Assembly: GCF_017591425.1 (NCBI RefSeq)
Contig: NW_024466307.1
Location: 5,285,001 to 5,349,000 of the forward strand
Direction of reading: 5' to 3'
DNA from: Ochotona curzoniae
Taxonomy: Eukaryota > Chordata > Mammalia > Lagomorpha > Ochotonidae
DNA: 64,000 bases
Of the stretch, positions 1 through 13,619 are shown one piece after another. The notes beneath the pieces are model-generated. The model did no database searches and was not told the origin of the DNA. It saw nothing but the letters and a program-made list of their open reading frames with translations. The translations under genes were made by a program, and so were the position numbers. Numbering within the stretch: the first letter of the stretch is position 1; every line of letters starts with the position of its first letter.

Positions 1-144
1 CTTTGGCACTCAGAGCCTTCATTTATTTGCCTTTTTCTCCCATGGTGACTTCTTTTTACAATTTATCTCCTATAGTTGGGCTAGCCTGTTCACAATCTCC
101 ATTTACTACTACTATACCCATGATTTATCTTTTGTAAATCTGTT

Positions 145-410
145 TTTATTTATCTGAAAAGGCCTGAAAAGGAGAGAGATATCTTCCATTTGCTGGTTCA
201 CCCCTCAAATGCCAGCGACAGCATTAAGCCAAGCCATAACCAACACCTGAACACTCATCCCATGTCCCCTGCTGGAGAACAGGGGCTCAGCCACTTCAGC
301 CATCACCTACTGTGTTTCAAGGTACAACTTAACAGGAAGCTAGGATCTGAAGCAAAACCAGGGCTCAAATATAGGTGCAAGTACCCCATGCAACATCTTA
401 ATAGCACCAA
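145..410 (-). mobile_element. CSINE, degenerate
   Basis: AGAGATATCTTCCATTTGCTGGTTCACCCC fragments match the 3' half of the family in antisense; the rest is worn. Confidence 0.4.
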
Positions 411-1846
411 ATGCCTACACTGACCATTCCTTCTGTGTCTCCCCTGTTCTCACTACATTCCTCCAACCTGCCTCATTCCATGCCCTCTCAAAGGGGCTGT
501 GGTCATTCCTATGTCAGCCCAAGGTGCTTACCCTTCTCTGAGCATCCACCCCAGGTATTATATGTAACCTTTATTGAAAAAAAAAAGAAATGTATTATGT
601 AGTCATCTAATCAGCTACTGTCATCACAGGGATTGCCAGCTCATGTAGGTCAAAAAAGGTTGCTCTTGCATCTCAGTATCTCAGACACTAATGTTTACAA
701 AGGCATGAATGAGCTTTCCTTCATTTAGAATTCATATCTGGCCCAATATTTAGTCCCTAATGGTTTCAGTGTTAAGCCACCATTTGCAATCCCTGTAATT
801 CCATGTTAGAGTGTGAGTTCTACTCCTGGCTGTTCTGCTTCCCATCCAGCATCCTGCTAAATGCACCAGGAAGGTAGCAGGATTCCCACAGTAAAAGCTG
901 TTAATAAAATGAACTCACAGTCCAAAACTATGAAATGCACATGGTCCATCATGAGCTGATGTCAATACATGGTTAGTCCTCTAAGAACTTTAGAAAGTAG
1001 AATAGATGTTTGAAAACAAATTATGTTTCATATAATGAATGATATAGAAGGACATAAGAAAAACAAGAACCTATTACATTCAAACAGTATTAGGAAATTT
1101 TGTAAAACTCCCGAATTTTTTAGAACTAAGAAGTATTGTCAGTGAAATTAAATTTGTAAATTTTCAGTAAGTATTATTTGCCTAAAATCAGCCTACTTTT
1201 ATATAGTGGAGCTAGAACACCAATGCTGCTCTACATAAAGATAAGGCCTGTGACCTTCGTCTTGCAGTGTGTCTTGAACTTACTGGACAAATGAATGAGC
1301 CATGAGGGCATTCCATATACAATGTCTCCTGCAAATCTCTAAAGTTCACTTGAACGAATGCTTGTGTTACTAACACTGAAATTAGCAAAGCGTGTTTATA
1401 TTGGTGATGTTTACATGATTGGTTAACTTAGGTAAAGTTCATTTGATACAACTTAAAATTTGGATAAAGCTGGATCCATTTTACTTCAAGCTCAGACCAT
1501 GTTATATTGTAAACTCATCTAAAATAAGCAGGTGTGAAAACAAAAGTAACTCAGGCATATTCTGATCACCCCTCAAAGATTTGCAAAGTTTTTACAATTT
1601 TGCATGCCACAGAGTTCTACCAAAATAAATCAAACAGAATCATGTGTGTGCTGTGTTTACTGCAAAAGGCCTCTACTAAACTTTTGGAAAGTTGTGGTGC
1701 CAGAAATCTCTTTGATACACAATCTTATGTCCATCATATTTCAAATATATTCATGGAGTTTTCTTTTTTTCTTCCTTGATATTTCACCCCAAAGTGGATG
1801 TTTGCATGCAGTAGAGGAAGGGAAGGGTATTTCAAGCCAGTTGTTC
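411..1846. other. Intergenic, nothing recognised
   Basis: AT-rich sequence upstream of RASA1. Only short chance ORFs are present; I see no repeat family or conserved motif. Confidence 0.6.
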
Positions 1847-2525
1847 CTTTAAAAAAAATAAAATTTATTTATTTATTTAAAAGAGTTAGAGAGGGCCCGG
1901 CGCGGTGGCGCAAGTGGTTAAAGGTCCTCGCCTTGCACCCCCGGGATCCCATATGGGCGCCGGTTCTAATCCCGGCAGCCCCGCTTCCCTTCCAGCTCCC
2001 TGCCTGTGGCCTGGGAAAGCAGTCAAGGACGGCCCAAAGCTTTGGGAACCTACACCCGCGTGGGAGACCCAGAAGAGGCTCCTGGCTTCGGAATGGCATA
2101 GTATCGGCCTGTTGCGCTCACTTGGGGAGTGAATCATCGGACGGAAGATCTTCCTCTCTGTCTTTCCTCTCTGTATATCCGCCTTTCCAAAAAAAAAATA
2201 ATAAAAATAAATCTTTAAAAAAAAAAAAGAGAGGGACACACAGACACGCGTGTGTACACACACACACATCTGTCATCCACTGATTCTTCCCAAAGTGGCT
2301 GCAACAGCCAGGGCTGAGCCAACCCAAAGCCAGGAGCCTGGAGCTTCTTTGTCTCCCACCTCAGTTCAGGGAGCCAGGTGGCACTTGGGCCATCTTCTGC
2401 TGCTTTCCCAGGCACATGAGCAGGGAGCTGGATCAGAAGTGGAGCAGCCAGGATTCTAACCAGCACTCACATGGGATGCTGATGTGGCTGGTAGTGGCTT
2501 AATCTACTTTGTCACAATGCCAACC
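1847..2525 (-). mobile_element. Old CSINE split by a younger one
   Basis: Its tail lies at 1,847-1,893 and its body and head at 2,229-2,525 (GCCAACCCC end), with a (CA)n-like tract at the break. The + strand copy at 1,894-2,228 interrupts it. Confidence 0.75.
1894..2228 (+). mobile_element. Young CSINE, GGCGCAAGTGG subfamily
   Basis: Full length. The head is GGCCCGGCGCGGTGGCG, the A box lies in TGGCGCAAGTGG, the B box is GGTTCTAATCC, and the tail is AATAAAAATAAATCTTT. The pol III boxes define it as a tRNA-derived SINE. Confidence 0.92.
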
Positions 2526-2998
2526 CCAACTTCACTTTTTATGCTAAAATAATTCCAGATGAATCAGAGATGTGAATGACATAAAAACTGAAACTAAAAA
2601 AGCACCAGATGATAACTTGGGAAAATTTCTAAAAAGGAGTCTTGTAATGGAAATCGAGAAGGCACTTTTAACTAGGACTCAAGTCCTGAATCCGTGAAAC
2701 ATTCCAACTGGATCACATGTCCATGTTCGGTTGCAAAGGTAGCAGGGAAAAGCTGAGTTGGCGAGAGGAGAAGGAGCAGGATTGTGGGTAAGCAGCTCAT
2801 AGGAACTGCTATGATCTCAGTGTCCACTCCTTACAGAATTCCTCCCTCTTGTCATGCCATTGCTTGATTTCATCTTCTAACATTTCATTGTAATTAGGTA
2901 AGTGAAGATGAGTGGTAATATGTCAAAGAAAATACTCAGAAATTATCACATGTGTTACTATAGAATATGGCATACATATTTTAGAAATACATAACTTT
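2526..2998. other. Intergenic, nothing recognised
   Basis: Unique-looking sequence between SINEs; no ORF of note. Confidence 0.5.
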
Positions 2999-3311
2999 TT
3001 TTTCTGAAGATTTCTTTATTTGAAAAGCAGAGTTATAGAGAGAGGTAAAGAGAACAAGACAGAGAGCTCTTCTGTTCATTTGTTCATTCCCCAGATGGCT
3101 GCAGCAGCCACGGCCAGGTCAGGCCAAAGGCAGTAGCCATTAACCCCATCTAAGTTTCCCAGTTGGATGGCAGGGGCTCAAGCAATTAGGACATCATCTA
3201 CTGCTTTTACAGGGACACTTGCCAAGAGTGGGATCAGAACTGGACAGGCTGGGACTGGAGCCAGAGTCACAGGCAGTGGCTTAACCCTCTGTGCTGGAAC
3301 ACCAGCCTCAG
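2999..3311 (-). mobile_element. Old CSINE
   Basis: Runs from TTCTGAAGATTTCTTTATTTG to CTGGAACACCAGCC; strongly diverged. Confidence 0.7.
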
Positions 3312-4113
3312 GTACTGTTGTTATAACATGGAAATGGATTAGTCCTATGCAATTATAGGAAACATGTTTATGTAGCCTAAATAAAAATGAAAAAAATTTA
3401 ATATATCAACTTACAAAACATAAATTTAAGAAGAAAACAATTGCTATGAGGGATAGCAAATTATTTTTCATTGAAATTAATCATGGAATTTTATTCCTTT
3501 AATATTGAGAACTTTTTTCACACTAAACAGATCATATAATATGAAGATTTTTATACCTACAAGATATAAAGCAAATAAATACAACAACATAACTTTCAAC
3601 AGTTATTTAATTAGGTGAGTCCATTCCTGAGGTATAATGATTGGTTTATTGAGCAAAAAAAGCCAAATAGATTTATATAGTCTAAGAATGAAGATTATGT
3701 AAGCAGTGTATTATACATGACTTCAGTCAGAACATTCAGGAAATAAGAACATCAGTACATAATGCATTGATGAAACTTGAAGCCAAAATCATCTTACACT
3801 TTGGTTAATGCCAAGTCTTAAATGAATGATTACTTCACTTGAGGAAAGCACAATTTTGAACAAGTCAGGCTGTGTGCATAAGTCATATATTTTTAGCTGA
3901 CTAGGAAAATGTCATGGCATTTTTCAAACTCATTTTTTTGATTTTTCATCCAAAATACTTAATATAGTTCAAGCATTTCTAAATTGCACAGAAACTTGAT
4001 GAATATCCTTGTTACCAAATAAGACTTAGAAATATTTATACCAAATGACAAAGTACAAATTTGGGAGTCAGTTCTCATCTTCTTTCAGATTCATTTAAAA
4101 AAAAAAAAAAAAA
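3312..4113. other. Intergenic, nothing recognised
   Basis: AT-rich, ending in a poly(A) run just before the next SINE. Confidence 0.5.
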
Positions 4114-4449
4114 CAGGGCCCGGCGCGGTGGCACAAGTGGTTAAGGTCCTCGCCTTGCACGCCCAGGGTTCCCATATGGGCGCTGGTTCTATCCCGGCAG
4201 CCCCGCTTCCCTTCCAGCTCCCTGCCTGTGGCCCGGGAAAGCAGTCGAGGACGGCCCAAAGCTTTGGGACCCTGCACCCGCGTGGGAGATCCGGAAGAGG
4301 CTCCTGGCTTCGGATCGGCATAGCATTGGCCATTGTGCTCACTTGGGGAGTGAATCATCGGACGGAAGATCTTCCTCTCTGTCTCTCCTCTCTGTATATC
4401 CGCCTTTCCAAAAAAAAAAAATAATAAAAATAAATCTTTTAAAAAAAAC
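4114..4449 (+). mobile_element. Young CSINE, GGCGCAAGTGG subfamily
   Basis: Full length and close to the copy at 1,894-2,228, with GGCACAAGTGG in the A box. It inserted next to an A17 run. Confidence 0.92.
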
Positions 4450-5469
4450 ATACACAGGACAATGGAGAAATGAAAAAGTGAACATATAAAATTAATTATA
4501 ATACTTCAGTCAAAAAGAACAAAGGTTACCCATTCTGAAAGAGAAATCTAGTTATCTAAATTGTCTCTATTGCTCAAATCCTATTGATAAAAAACTGTGG
4601 CTTAATACTGGCTGTGTCAACAGTCAACTCAGGCGACCATAACCAATGATCGGAGAGGGATGCTAGTTCCACATGAGAATGCCAGCATGCTGAGACCGCG
4701 CTGAGGGCTCAGCTCCTGCCAAGTACATCTGCTTTCTCCTGGGTTCCTCATGGGACAGGAAGCAGAGCGGGAGCAAGTTTTATCATGACTGCTGTAAGGC
4801 CACTAATTCCATTCATGAGGGCTCTGTCCTGTTTGGTCCATATGAAAATTCTTTTCTTTATTCAGCACAAATTCATAATCTTATTGAATATATTTTGGGC
4901 TATTTCCCAAGTATTGAAGTACTTTGAGGGCTCTGTATATTTAGAAACGTGACCTAGGACCAATGGGTGAAAGGCAACAGAAGCACTATTTAATATATCA
5001 TTATGTACACCCTAGCCCTATATAATATATATAATGCCAAATTCTATGGACACTGAACAACGAAAAAGGTTTAGATTCTCAGCAAGGCCCTGTTTGTAGA
5101 AAGCTGCTTTGCATTGGGCAGAATTCTTACCAAATGACCTTCAACATCCTTTTCAATATTAAGACTTCAGACTCATCCTGACAGTTTCATGTTGGTCTTT
5201 CTTATTAAACAATTTTCAGCAGCTGCCTCTTGGTAGTCAGACAAAATCCAAAGATTTCTTACCAGCTTGGAAAAACAAGTGTTCATAAATTTGTTCTCCT
5301 AGCTTCTTACGTCTTTCCCACCAAAGACTGCTCTGATCGCCAGTCGCTACCACTATAGAATGTTCACATTGCCTCCTCATTGCCTCCTCACCTCTCTTTC
5401 TCTGCTCGCCTAGGGAATCGGCGCCTCTTCTTCCAACGTTAATAGGGTTGGCACTTGGTGAAGCAGGTA
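4450..5469. other. Intergenic, nothing recognised
   Basis: No gene or clear repeat seen. Confidence 0.5.
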
Positions 5470-5745
5470 AGTGGCCCCTTGGAATGTTCATATCCTGCAT
5501 CTGGAGGCCTGAATCCAGGTCCCTGCTGTTCACATGAGGCTTCCTGCCCTGTGCCTCCTGGGAGGCAGCCATGATGTCTTAGGTGCACAATCCCTGGGAC
5601 TCACGTGGGAGATGCAGACTGGGTTCTAGGCTCCTGGGTTGGAGCTGGCTCAGGTCTGCTGTTGTAGGCATTTGGAGAATGACTTAGAAGATGGAAAAAT
5701 CTATCTTCTTCTTTGTCACTCTGCCTCTCACATATAATGAGAGAG
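5470..5745 (+). mobile_element. Ancient CSINE, poorly preserved
   Basis: CTCACGTGGGAGATGCAGACTGGG and CATTTGGAGAATGA correspond to the body of the family in order; the head is hard to trace. Confidence 0.45.
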
Positions 5746-5812
5746 AGTTAGTTAATGGTAAAAGCTCATAGAAATTAAAAGAAAACCTTGCTCTTTTCTT
5801 GCCTGGCTCTCT

Positions 5813-6140
5813 TTAGCTGGCACTGCCGGGGTGGGCAGCTAGCCTGCCAGTGTTCCTCAGGATGCTTGGGTCCTACAGGGGAGTGCTGGGCTTGACTCCT
5901 GCTTCCGGCTCCGGCTCTCAATTCCAGCCCCTTGTGAGTATAGGCCCTGGGAGGCAATGGAGAAGGCTCAATGTGTTCCTGCCGCCCACACGAGAACCGC
6001 AGGAGTTTCCAGCCCCTGACCTTCGCCTCAACCGAGTCCCAGCCCTTGAGGGCATTTGGGGAATAACACCGGTAAATGAGAGTTCTCTCTGTTTTTCTGT
6101 CTCTCTGCCTCTCAGATGTATTTTTTAATTAGTAAAGGGT
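5813..6140 (+). mobile_element. Ancient CSINE
   Basis: CCTTGAGGGCATTTGGGGAA followed by TCTCTCTGCCTCTCAGATG matches the 3' part; the 5' part is more diverged. Confidence 0.55.
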
Positions 6141-6797
6141 ACTACAATAATGTATGAAACTTATCTTAGTGATTACTGCATTTTACATGAAAATGTATTG
6201 AGTGTTACCATTTCATAAAGTGGATGACATTCTCTCAAACCAGACTTTTGTCCAAGTATAATTTGTTGAGCTCCTATATTTTTCCACTAGTTCCTTATTT
6301 CAAAGCCTCATCAACACCTTATAAAGGTACGTGCTACACCTGCCAAGTGCCCCTCTTGTGACTCATATTTGGCTATAGCGTATGTCTTCTGCAATTTATC
6401 CTCTCAGGATTGTCCTCTGCTGGCATAGCAGGGAATTAATGAATCCCAAAGAAGCCTTTGCCAAAGATACAAGGCAGAGTAAGCATGTCTGGCCAGCTCC
6501 CTCCTCATATGGGACAACTTTTACAGGGTCTCCCAGAGTGTCTTCACGGGACTGAACCCCACCCGTAGCCCAGTAGAATGACACACCCTCTTGGCTTCCT
6601 TCCCTTCCCTGTTCCACTTCCTCTTTCTAAAATCAGAGCTTAGTAGGATCACCTCCCAAGTAAACACCATGCAATCTACCTCCAACAAAACCCAGCTGAG
6701 GCCAATAGTTAGTGCTACCCATGCGTATAACAGACAGGGAAACTGAGACTTAGAGAGGTTAAATAACTTGGTTTCAGAATTAGAAAGGGCAGAGGTG

Positions 6798-7125
6798 GCC
6801 CCGGAGCAGTAGCCTAGCGGCTGAAGTCCTCACCTTGCGCACGCTGGAATCCCATATGTTTGCTGGTTTGTGTCCCGGCGGCTCCACTTCCCATCCAACT
6901 CCCTGCTTGTGGCCTGGGAAAGCAGTCAGGGATGGCCCAAAGCCTTGGGACCCTGAACCTGCATGGGAGACCTGAAAGAAGTTCATGGCTCCTGGCTTCA
7001 GATCGGTGCAACTCCAGCCATTGCGGCCACTTGGGGAGTGCATCAGTGGACAGAAGATCTTCCTCTCTGTTCTACTCTCTTTATATCTGACTTTCCAATA
7101 AAAATAAAATAAATATATATTTTTA
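6798..7125 (+). mobile_element. CSINE, GCCTAGCGGCTGAAG subfamily, with 14-bp TSD
   Basis: Bounded by AAAGGGCAGAGGTG at 6,784-6,797 and 7,126-7,139. The perfect duplication fixes both ends. Confidence 0.93.
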
Positions 7126-7139
7126 AAAGGGCAGAGGTG

Positions 7140-7854
7140 AGATTCAGTCTATCTGGCACAGTGTGCCAGATTTGGGGCTCATTTACTGGCACTACATTAT
7201 TACACCGTAACACTTGTGTATACTCAGCAAAGACTGTTAGGTGTCTACAAAACCAAGGCACATTGTTATTCGTTATTGTCTCCCAAATACGCCTTAGTAT
7301 TAAATGTTACATTTATTTATGCGGCTACTTAGATAAGTATCTGCCTCTTTTTGTATCACTGAGACCAAAGACCATGCCTGTTTGGGCTCACTGTGTTTTC
7401 TCTGGCTTTTTATGAACAGGTATGGGAATGGAATCGTGGAAGCTAGGTAGAGAGATGTATAAAGGGGAATGAATAGCATTGAAGCAGTGTTGGGGTGCTT
7501 GAGTCATGGCAATGGTGCAGTGCCTGAAGGAGATAACAACGTGACCCCATACCTCAGCCGTGACCACAGGTGTGTTGGTTCCCAGGAGCTGCTTCTGGAT
7601 CCCGAACAATGAAAGATGTTACAGTTCTCTGTGACACTAGACCTTTCTGTTGGGAAGCAGTTTTCTTGTCACGCCTCACCTCTCCATGAAACCTGCTATT
7701 AAAGCTTCATAACCTGAGGTGAATTGGCTTCATCATTAGGACTCAAAAGGCTTACAGGTCTGTCAATAACAGACAATAGGCAGACTTCCTCAGCTACAAA
7801 AATAAACAATACACACACGAAAAACACTCCTAAAACAGGGACATGAGTCTCCTT
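7140..7854. other. Intergenic, nothing recognised
   Basis: Only short ORFs without protein-like features. Confidence 0.5.
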
Positions 7855-8130
7855 AAGCATTTATTTATTGGAAAGGCAGAGTTACAGAGGAACAAAGAGA
7901 AGACAGAGACCTCCGTCTGCTGGTTTACGCCCTTCAGGGCTGCAGTGAGTGCTCTGGCCAGGCAAAGCTTGGAGCCTCAACCTTGAATCTCCACCTGGAT
8001 CTTCCGCAGGGCTGGCAGGGGCTAAGCACTTGGCCCATCTGCTGCTTTCTCAGACGCATTAGCAGGGAGCTGGATGAGGAGTGGAGCAGCTGGGAGACGA
8101 ACGGGAGCTCCTAGGGCATGATGGCATCAC
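7855..8130 (-). mobile_element. Old CSINE
   Basis: From ATTTATTTATTGGAAAGGCAG to the GGCATGATGGCATC end. Confidence 0.7.
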
Positions 8131-8484
8131 ATGGTAGTTTCTGATGTACCGCAATTTCAGTCCCTGGCATGACTTCCTCACAGGGTCCTCAAAGTCTGTC
8201 ACAGGAAGTACAGTCGCTCTCCTGTCCCTCCCTTCTCCTGGGATGCCAGTGGCCTCCCTGCAAGCACCAGTGGCTCTCCAACCAAGGACTTTCTTCTGCC
8301 ATGAAGATGACAGCAGCCTGGAGGATCCTGTGCTGTCTCCCAGGTGGGACTGAGCCCCAGTAGTTTGTATCAATAAGTTGCTTTTTAACACACCCAGCAT
8401 TAGCTTCTTTCTTTTCTCTGCTCTTTTACTAAATGTTCCTGGCATTGCTGTCCTATTCTCAGATAAACTGAGAGGACTATGAGC

Positions 8485-8765
8485 AGACATTTGGTGTAAC
8501 AGGTAAAACGCCACTTGTGACACTCATACTCCACATCTGAGTACCTGGGTTCGAGTCTTGGCTCTGCCTCTAATTCTGTTTTCTTAATAAGTGCACCCTG
8601 GGAGGAAATAGATGTCTCTGTCACTCTTGTGGGAGACCTGGGTGGAGTTCCTGGTTTGGCTTCAGTTTGGTTCAGCTCCTATTGTGGGTATTCTGGGGAT
8701 GCACCAGCAAATGAAAGTTCTGTATCTCTGCCTTTCAAATAAAATAATCAAATCAATTAAAAATT
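8485..8765 (+). mobile_element. Old CSINE
   Basis: B box visible as GGGTTCGAGTC; the tail is CTCTGCCTTTCAAATAAAAT. Confidence 0.7.
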
Positions 8766-9793
8766 TCTTCAAGTCTCAAAAATAAAGAAAGATGTATGGG
8801 CTGTGCATTCGTGTCCTTTAAAAATAAATCCATGGTAAATAAAAAATAAGGACATGACAAATGGCAAACATTTCATAAAACTAAATTTATGTAATTCAAA
8901 GCATTTTCCTTTTTTTTTTTTCTGAAATGATTTCCGTCCCTTTTCTCTTCTTCCTCTCTGCCTGCTTGCCTTGAAATGCCCTTTCCTTTTATCAAATACA
9001 GTGGCAGGAAAAGGTAGCTAAAGGAAACAAAAAACCTCCACACTTCGCAAAATTGGAACATTCACAACAATCCGTAGTGTCTCAATTTTTCTTGAAGATT
9101 CAGTAAGTTCATAGAATTCATAAATCTGGAAACTCTTGCCTCATATTTCCATATCAGTACTACATGTTCTATTTTGTTTTTGAGACATGAATGAATAGAA
9201 AGTTGAGAAAAAGTTTTGCTAACAGGCAAAGTTGGAAAATTTTCAAAGCAGCATGTGAATCAAGAAATAATTATAGTTGGGAATATCTTAGAAAGCTATT
9301 TTTAGTTTAGTAAAGTTACATCACTCGTGCTTTTGAAGTATATAAAGCTCATACCTTGTTTATCTATAATTAAGTCAAGACTCTTCTTAACTCTTTCATT
9401 GCATAGTCATTTTAAGGGTCATTAAAAAGCATCATGTGTTCAATGTACTTCCTCAGTGTGGAGGTGAAGAGGTTAAGGACACTCTCAGGTAAAGCAAACT
9501 ATCTGAGTTAGGAACTTTGCAGAACCCCTGAGGTGAAAAGGCCCCAATTCAGTAGGATTTTGGCCTGTGTTTTAAGTGATGTTTAAAATGTTGCTGACTT
9601 ATGCAAAGAAGGGAGTGTAACAGTGAAGAAACTATGAACTAGGGTCCTACCCTCCCTGACTCACCACTTCCCCTGGCCTGAAACCATTCCACTTCCTTTT
9701 CTGCTTTGCTTCTACCATGGGGCATATTATGTAATGGAACCAAGGCATATGAAGGGAAATGGATTAATGTTCCTGTGTAGAACAGAATAATTG
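8766..9793. other. Intergenic, nothing recognised
   Basis: AT-rich with a T12 run near 8,909; no gene seen. Confidence 0.5.
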
Positions 9794-10110
9794 GCCCCAG
9801 CATTATGGTGTAGCAGGTAAAGCTGTCAGCTCTGACAACAGCATCCCATTTGGGTGCCAGTTCACGTTCTGGTTGCTCCATTTCGGATCCAGTTTCTTGC
9901 AAATGGCCTGGGAGAGCAGTGGAAGGGTCCAAAACGCTCAGATGCCCTGCCATCCATACAGGCTACCCAGATGAAGCTGCCAGCTGAGAGCTTTGGCCTG
10001 GCCCAGTACTGGCCATTGAAGCCATCTGGGGAGCAAACCAATCATGACAAAATCTTGATCTCTCCCTCTGCATTTTTTGACTTTCAAATCAGTCACTGTT
10101 TAAAAAAGAT
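9794..10110 (+). mobile_element. Old CSINE
   Basis: GGCCCCAGCATTATGGTGTAG head, CAGCATCCCATTTGGGTGCC body, and a decayed 3' end. Confidence 0.75.
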
Positions 10111-12536
10111 GATAAAACAAAGACAGTGTAGAAATAATGAAAGAGAAGTTTTCCAATAAAGGAAAAGGAACAACCTGCAAAATGAAGACGAAAGGATAAA
10201 CTAAAGAAAAAGAAGACATTTTTCTTCTCTTTAATCGTTCAAGAGAAAGGGTATTTAGATCTAACCCTTGAAAGCCTCTTTAACCCTATGTAAGTTTAAA
10301 TGTTCCAGTGAGGTCCTGGTGATTTCCTTTGAAGTCTGTTTTACAGCCTCAGAGCGCATATTCCTCTTTAGTTTCTTCGTGGTGTTTACAATTTTTATAA
10401 ATCTTATTTCATTTTTATACCACATACTGTAATCCCTACGGATCTGCTTACTTTTTAACCAAAATATTTCCTTGAACCTGCATCTCCTCGGTGTTATCTT
10501 CTCCAAAGATCTTCCAAATAAGGACATTTGCACTCTGCAGGCTTTGAAGATGAGGTCAGCCAAATACAGTGGGGAGATGAGGTCTCCAAGTCGAGGCTTC
10601 CTTCCATGATGGCGGGGTCAACAAAGCCTTTTGACACGAATTAGATAAACTTGGATGCCGATTTGCAGAGCTGAGTAGGACATATTAGGACCGGGAATAC
10701 AGTTTGGAATTCTTGAAATATGGCTATCAACTCTTAACCACTTCATGCTTGGGCCTCCCATCACGCCCTGCTCATCTATATGCAGGAAGCCCTTAGAAGC
10801 TCCTTAAAACTGCGTTCATAGTTATGTTACTGCATCAGAATTTCCATCCCACCCACACGAGGGAGCAACTGCAGGTTATTTTGGATGCACTACATTCAAT
10901 TTGGGTAGCCAATGAAATCAGGATGAAAAAGTTCATTTTCGTAAATGTTCAGTTTCTTTTCACCCACACTTTATGTTCAGCATTCCTTACGATTTAAGTC
11001 TTTATTAAATACCGCCTTTGAATATCTTAAGTTCTGGTTTTAAAATGATAGATATAATTGTTTTGCTGAAGTTATTTTGAATTTTCCTTTTTTTAGTATT
11101 TTCTTACTTTTTTGGCATCTCTCTGTTTAACATTATCTGTGAATTTAGTCAGAATTATTTATTTCCTTTGGTTATATATCAACACTAACTCCTGTAGATG
11201 CCTCTAAGTAGATATATTATAGTTGGTTTTACTAAATTGTAATTCACTCTCTAATTCCTTAAGAATTAGAGACTTAAGACATGTATTTAGATCAGGAAAT
11301 TTAGGAGCTTGAATTCATGGAAACATGGAAGTAAAATCTGATGGAAAAATAATAGCAAGAAAGACAGCACGAGACTATAAATGAAAGGGTGGTAAGTCAA
11401 GGTATGTGGGAAAAAAGGGAACAGATAGAAATAAAAGAAGTAGAAATGGCAATCCTTTTTGGAAGGGAACGGTTATTGAAGGCTCATTTGAGAATATGGA
11501 AATACACAAAAGCAAACAATCAAGATCTGACTATAATGTTACAATGCAGATACACAAAATACCTGAAAATATCTCATAAAAATACACAATAGTATCTTTG
11601 GATGAAAAAGAGTGTCAGCTTTAGAGCTGAGTGTAAACTAGGTAAGATACTGGCATTATTCAGATGTATACAGTAGATGCTTACTACTTGCAGTTTGTGA
11701 AGGACACAGATCTGCTTAAGGCAGGGTGCTGAGGATCCTTACAACTGCCTGAGGCAGTGGGGGAGACTGCAGGCTGCATGAACAGCGTCAAAAATATTCA
11801 TGGAAAAAAAAGATATACATGGATTGCAAATATTTTTGGCCTAAATAACTTATCTTTAATCCTCTCTTCTGTGAACTTTTTAAAGAACTTTCCTCTGCAA
11901 GTTTTGCCGATCTTATACTCCAAAGTCTAACTAGAACATACCAATGTATAATTTATGTTAGGCTTCTTTAAGTGCCGAAGACTTTCCACTAAGGGAGGCA
12001 ATTCTGTAATTAGAGCGAGCCTGACCGAGGCGCACAGGTAAAATGCTGGTGTGTGCGTTTTTGGAGTTGAGCAATGAAGGCAGAGCTGGTGGTGATCTAT
12101 CTGCCTGCAGGGCTGACGGCGGTGCCTGGGGCGGCAGTGCCGCAGGACTGGGATGCTAACCTACCATAGGTTTTGAAGTGCAGGCTATGCGAGGAGCTGG
12201 GGGAGGGGATGTTTGTGGCGTTTACACATCAGTGTGCAGACTAAGTGATGGGCTAGTCTAACTGGGAGAGACTAAGTTTAAAAGGGAAAGGAGAGCTCTT
12301 GTCAGGTGGTTGAGGAAAGAGGTAGGCCGACACTCAGTACTACTGACCTACCTCGTTCTTTCTCATTCCTGACCTCCTTTCCAGAATGGAGCAGTTGAGC
12401 AATCCAGTACCTGCATCTCTTAAACAGCCATCTAAGGAATAATAATGACATGCGACCTCTCTTTCAGGAGCCTCTTAAGGTATTGTATATCTCCTTTATG
12501 ATTAGCATTCTATAGTACATTGCTTCTTTTTTTAAA
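10111..12536. other. Intergenic, nothing recognised
   Basis: Contains a 100-codon minus-strand ORF (10,261-10,563) without recognisable domains. No repeat family identified. Confidence 0.5.
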
Positions 12537-12862
12537 AAATGTGTTTTTAAAAAGATTTTATTTTTATTGGAAAGCCATGTTTACAGAGAGGAGAGGCAGA
12601 GATCTTCTATCCGCTGGTTGACTTCTTAAATGGCCACAGCGGCCGGAGCTGAGCTGACCGAAGACGGGAGCCAGGAGCCACTTCTGGGTCTCCTAACAGG
12701 GTATAGGGTCCTATGGCTTTGTGCCATTCTCAACTGCTTTCCCAGGTCTAAAGCAGGGAGCTGGATGGGAAGTGGAGCTGCCGGGATTAGAACCATTGCA
12801 CTTAAGGGATCCTGGCGCTAGCAAGGTGAGGATGAGCTAATGCAGCCATCGTGCCGGGCCCA
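12537..12862 (-). mobile_element. CSINE, full length
   Basis: Starts AAAAAGATTTTATTTTTATTGG and ends CATCGTGCCGGGCCC. Confidence 0.88.
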
Positions 12863-13619
12863 GTATATTGGTTCTTAAGTGGACATCCACAGGAGGGCTT
12901 CTTACACGGATTGCTGCAGTTTGATTCAGAAGGTATGGGGAGTCCATTTCTAACCAGCCTCTAGGACGCTGCTGGCTGTGCCTCCACGCTGAGCCCTCAG
13001 CCCCTGACTGCTCTACTCTGCCAGGTGGTACGTCTTTTCCCTGAGTTTCTGTCTCACAGCTCCTTGCCTTCCCCAATGTGCTTCCTTAGTGTTTGGTCAT
13101 CCTTAGGAAACACTGATATGGAAGAACAATATTCAATCAGACTAGTGAGAGATCCACTGCCCTGCAGAGAATTTAAATTCGAAGAGCAGCTTTTGAATCC
13201 GAAAGGGAAAAGCTACCCATACATTAATTTCAGAGTAATGAGAGTAATCCCTCCATGTTTATGAATGTGTATGATTAACCTTTGACATTTGCAGGCTCGA
13301 CATCTGAGGAACCAACCAATGCTGGGAGAAAAATAATTAAAAAAAAATACAAATAGTTTACAAACATTTGCTTTTATTTCCACAGCAACACAGTCTAGCA
13401 GCTGTTTACATAAACTTACATCGTGTTAGTTACAAGGAATTCACAGGAGTTGCCACTACACCGTTTTTTTTTTTTTAAGGTTTTTGAGTATGTTTTGCAG
13501 TATTGATGGAGGTCCCAGAATCAGAACGTAGTAGTTCATCTGTATATATTTTTAAAACAACAACAAAAAACCCCGTCTCTTCGGATGTTTCAAGGGTATG
13601 CTTCATCTGACTTTTTTGA
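12863..13619. other. Promoter-proximal upstream DNA
   Basis: Non-CpG sequence between the last upstream SINE and the CpG island. A T14 run lies near 13,466; no clear motif was identified. Confidence 0.5.

Noticed and set aside
10261..10563. 100-codon minus-strand ORF upstream of RASA1
   Set aside because: No recognisable domain, no splice or promoter context, and a length expected by chance in AT-rich DNA.
1..13600. A second gene upstream of RASA1
   Set aside because: No exon-like segments, conserved protein matches or second CpG island were seen.
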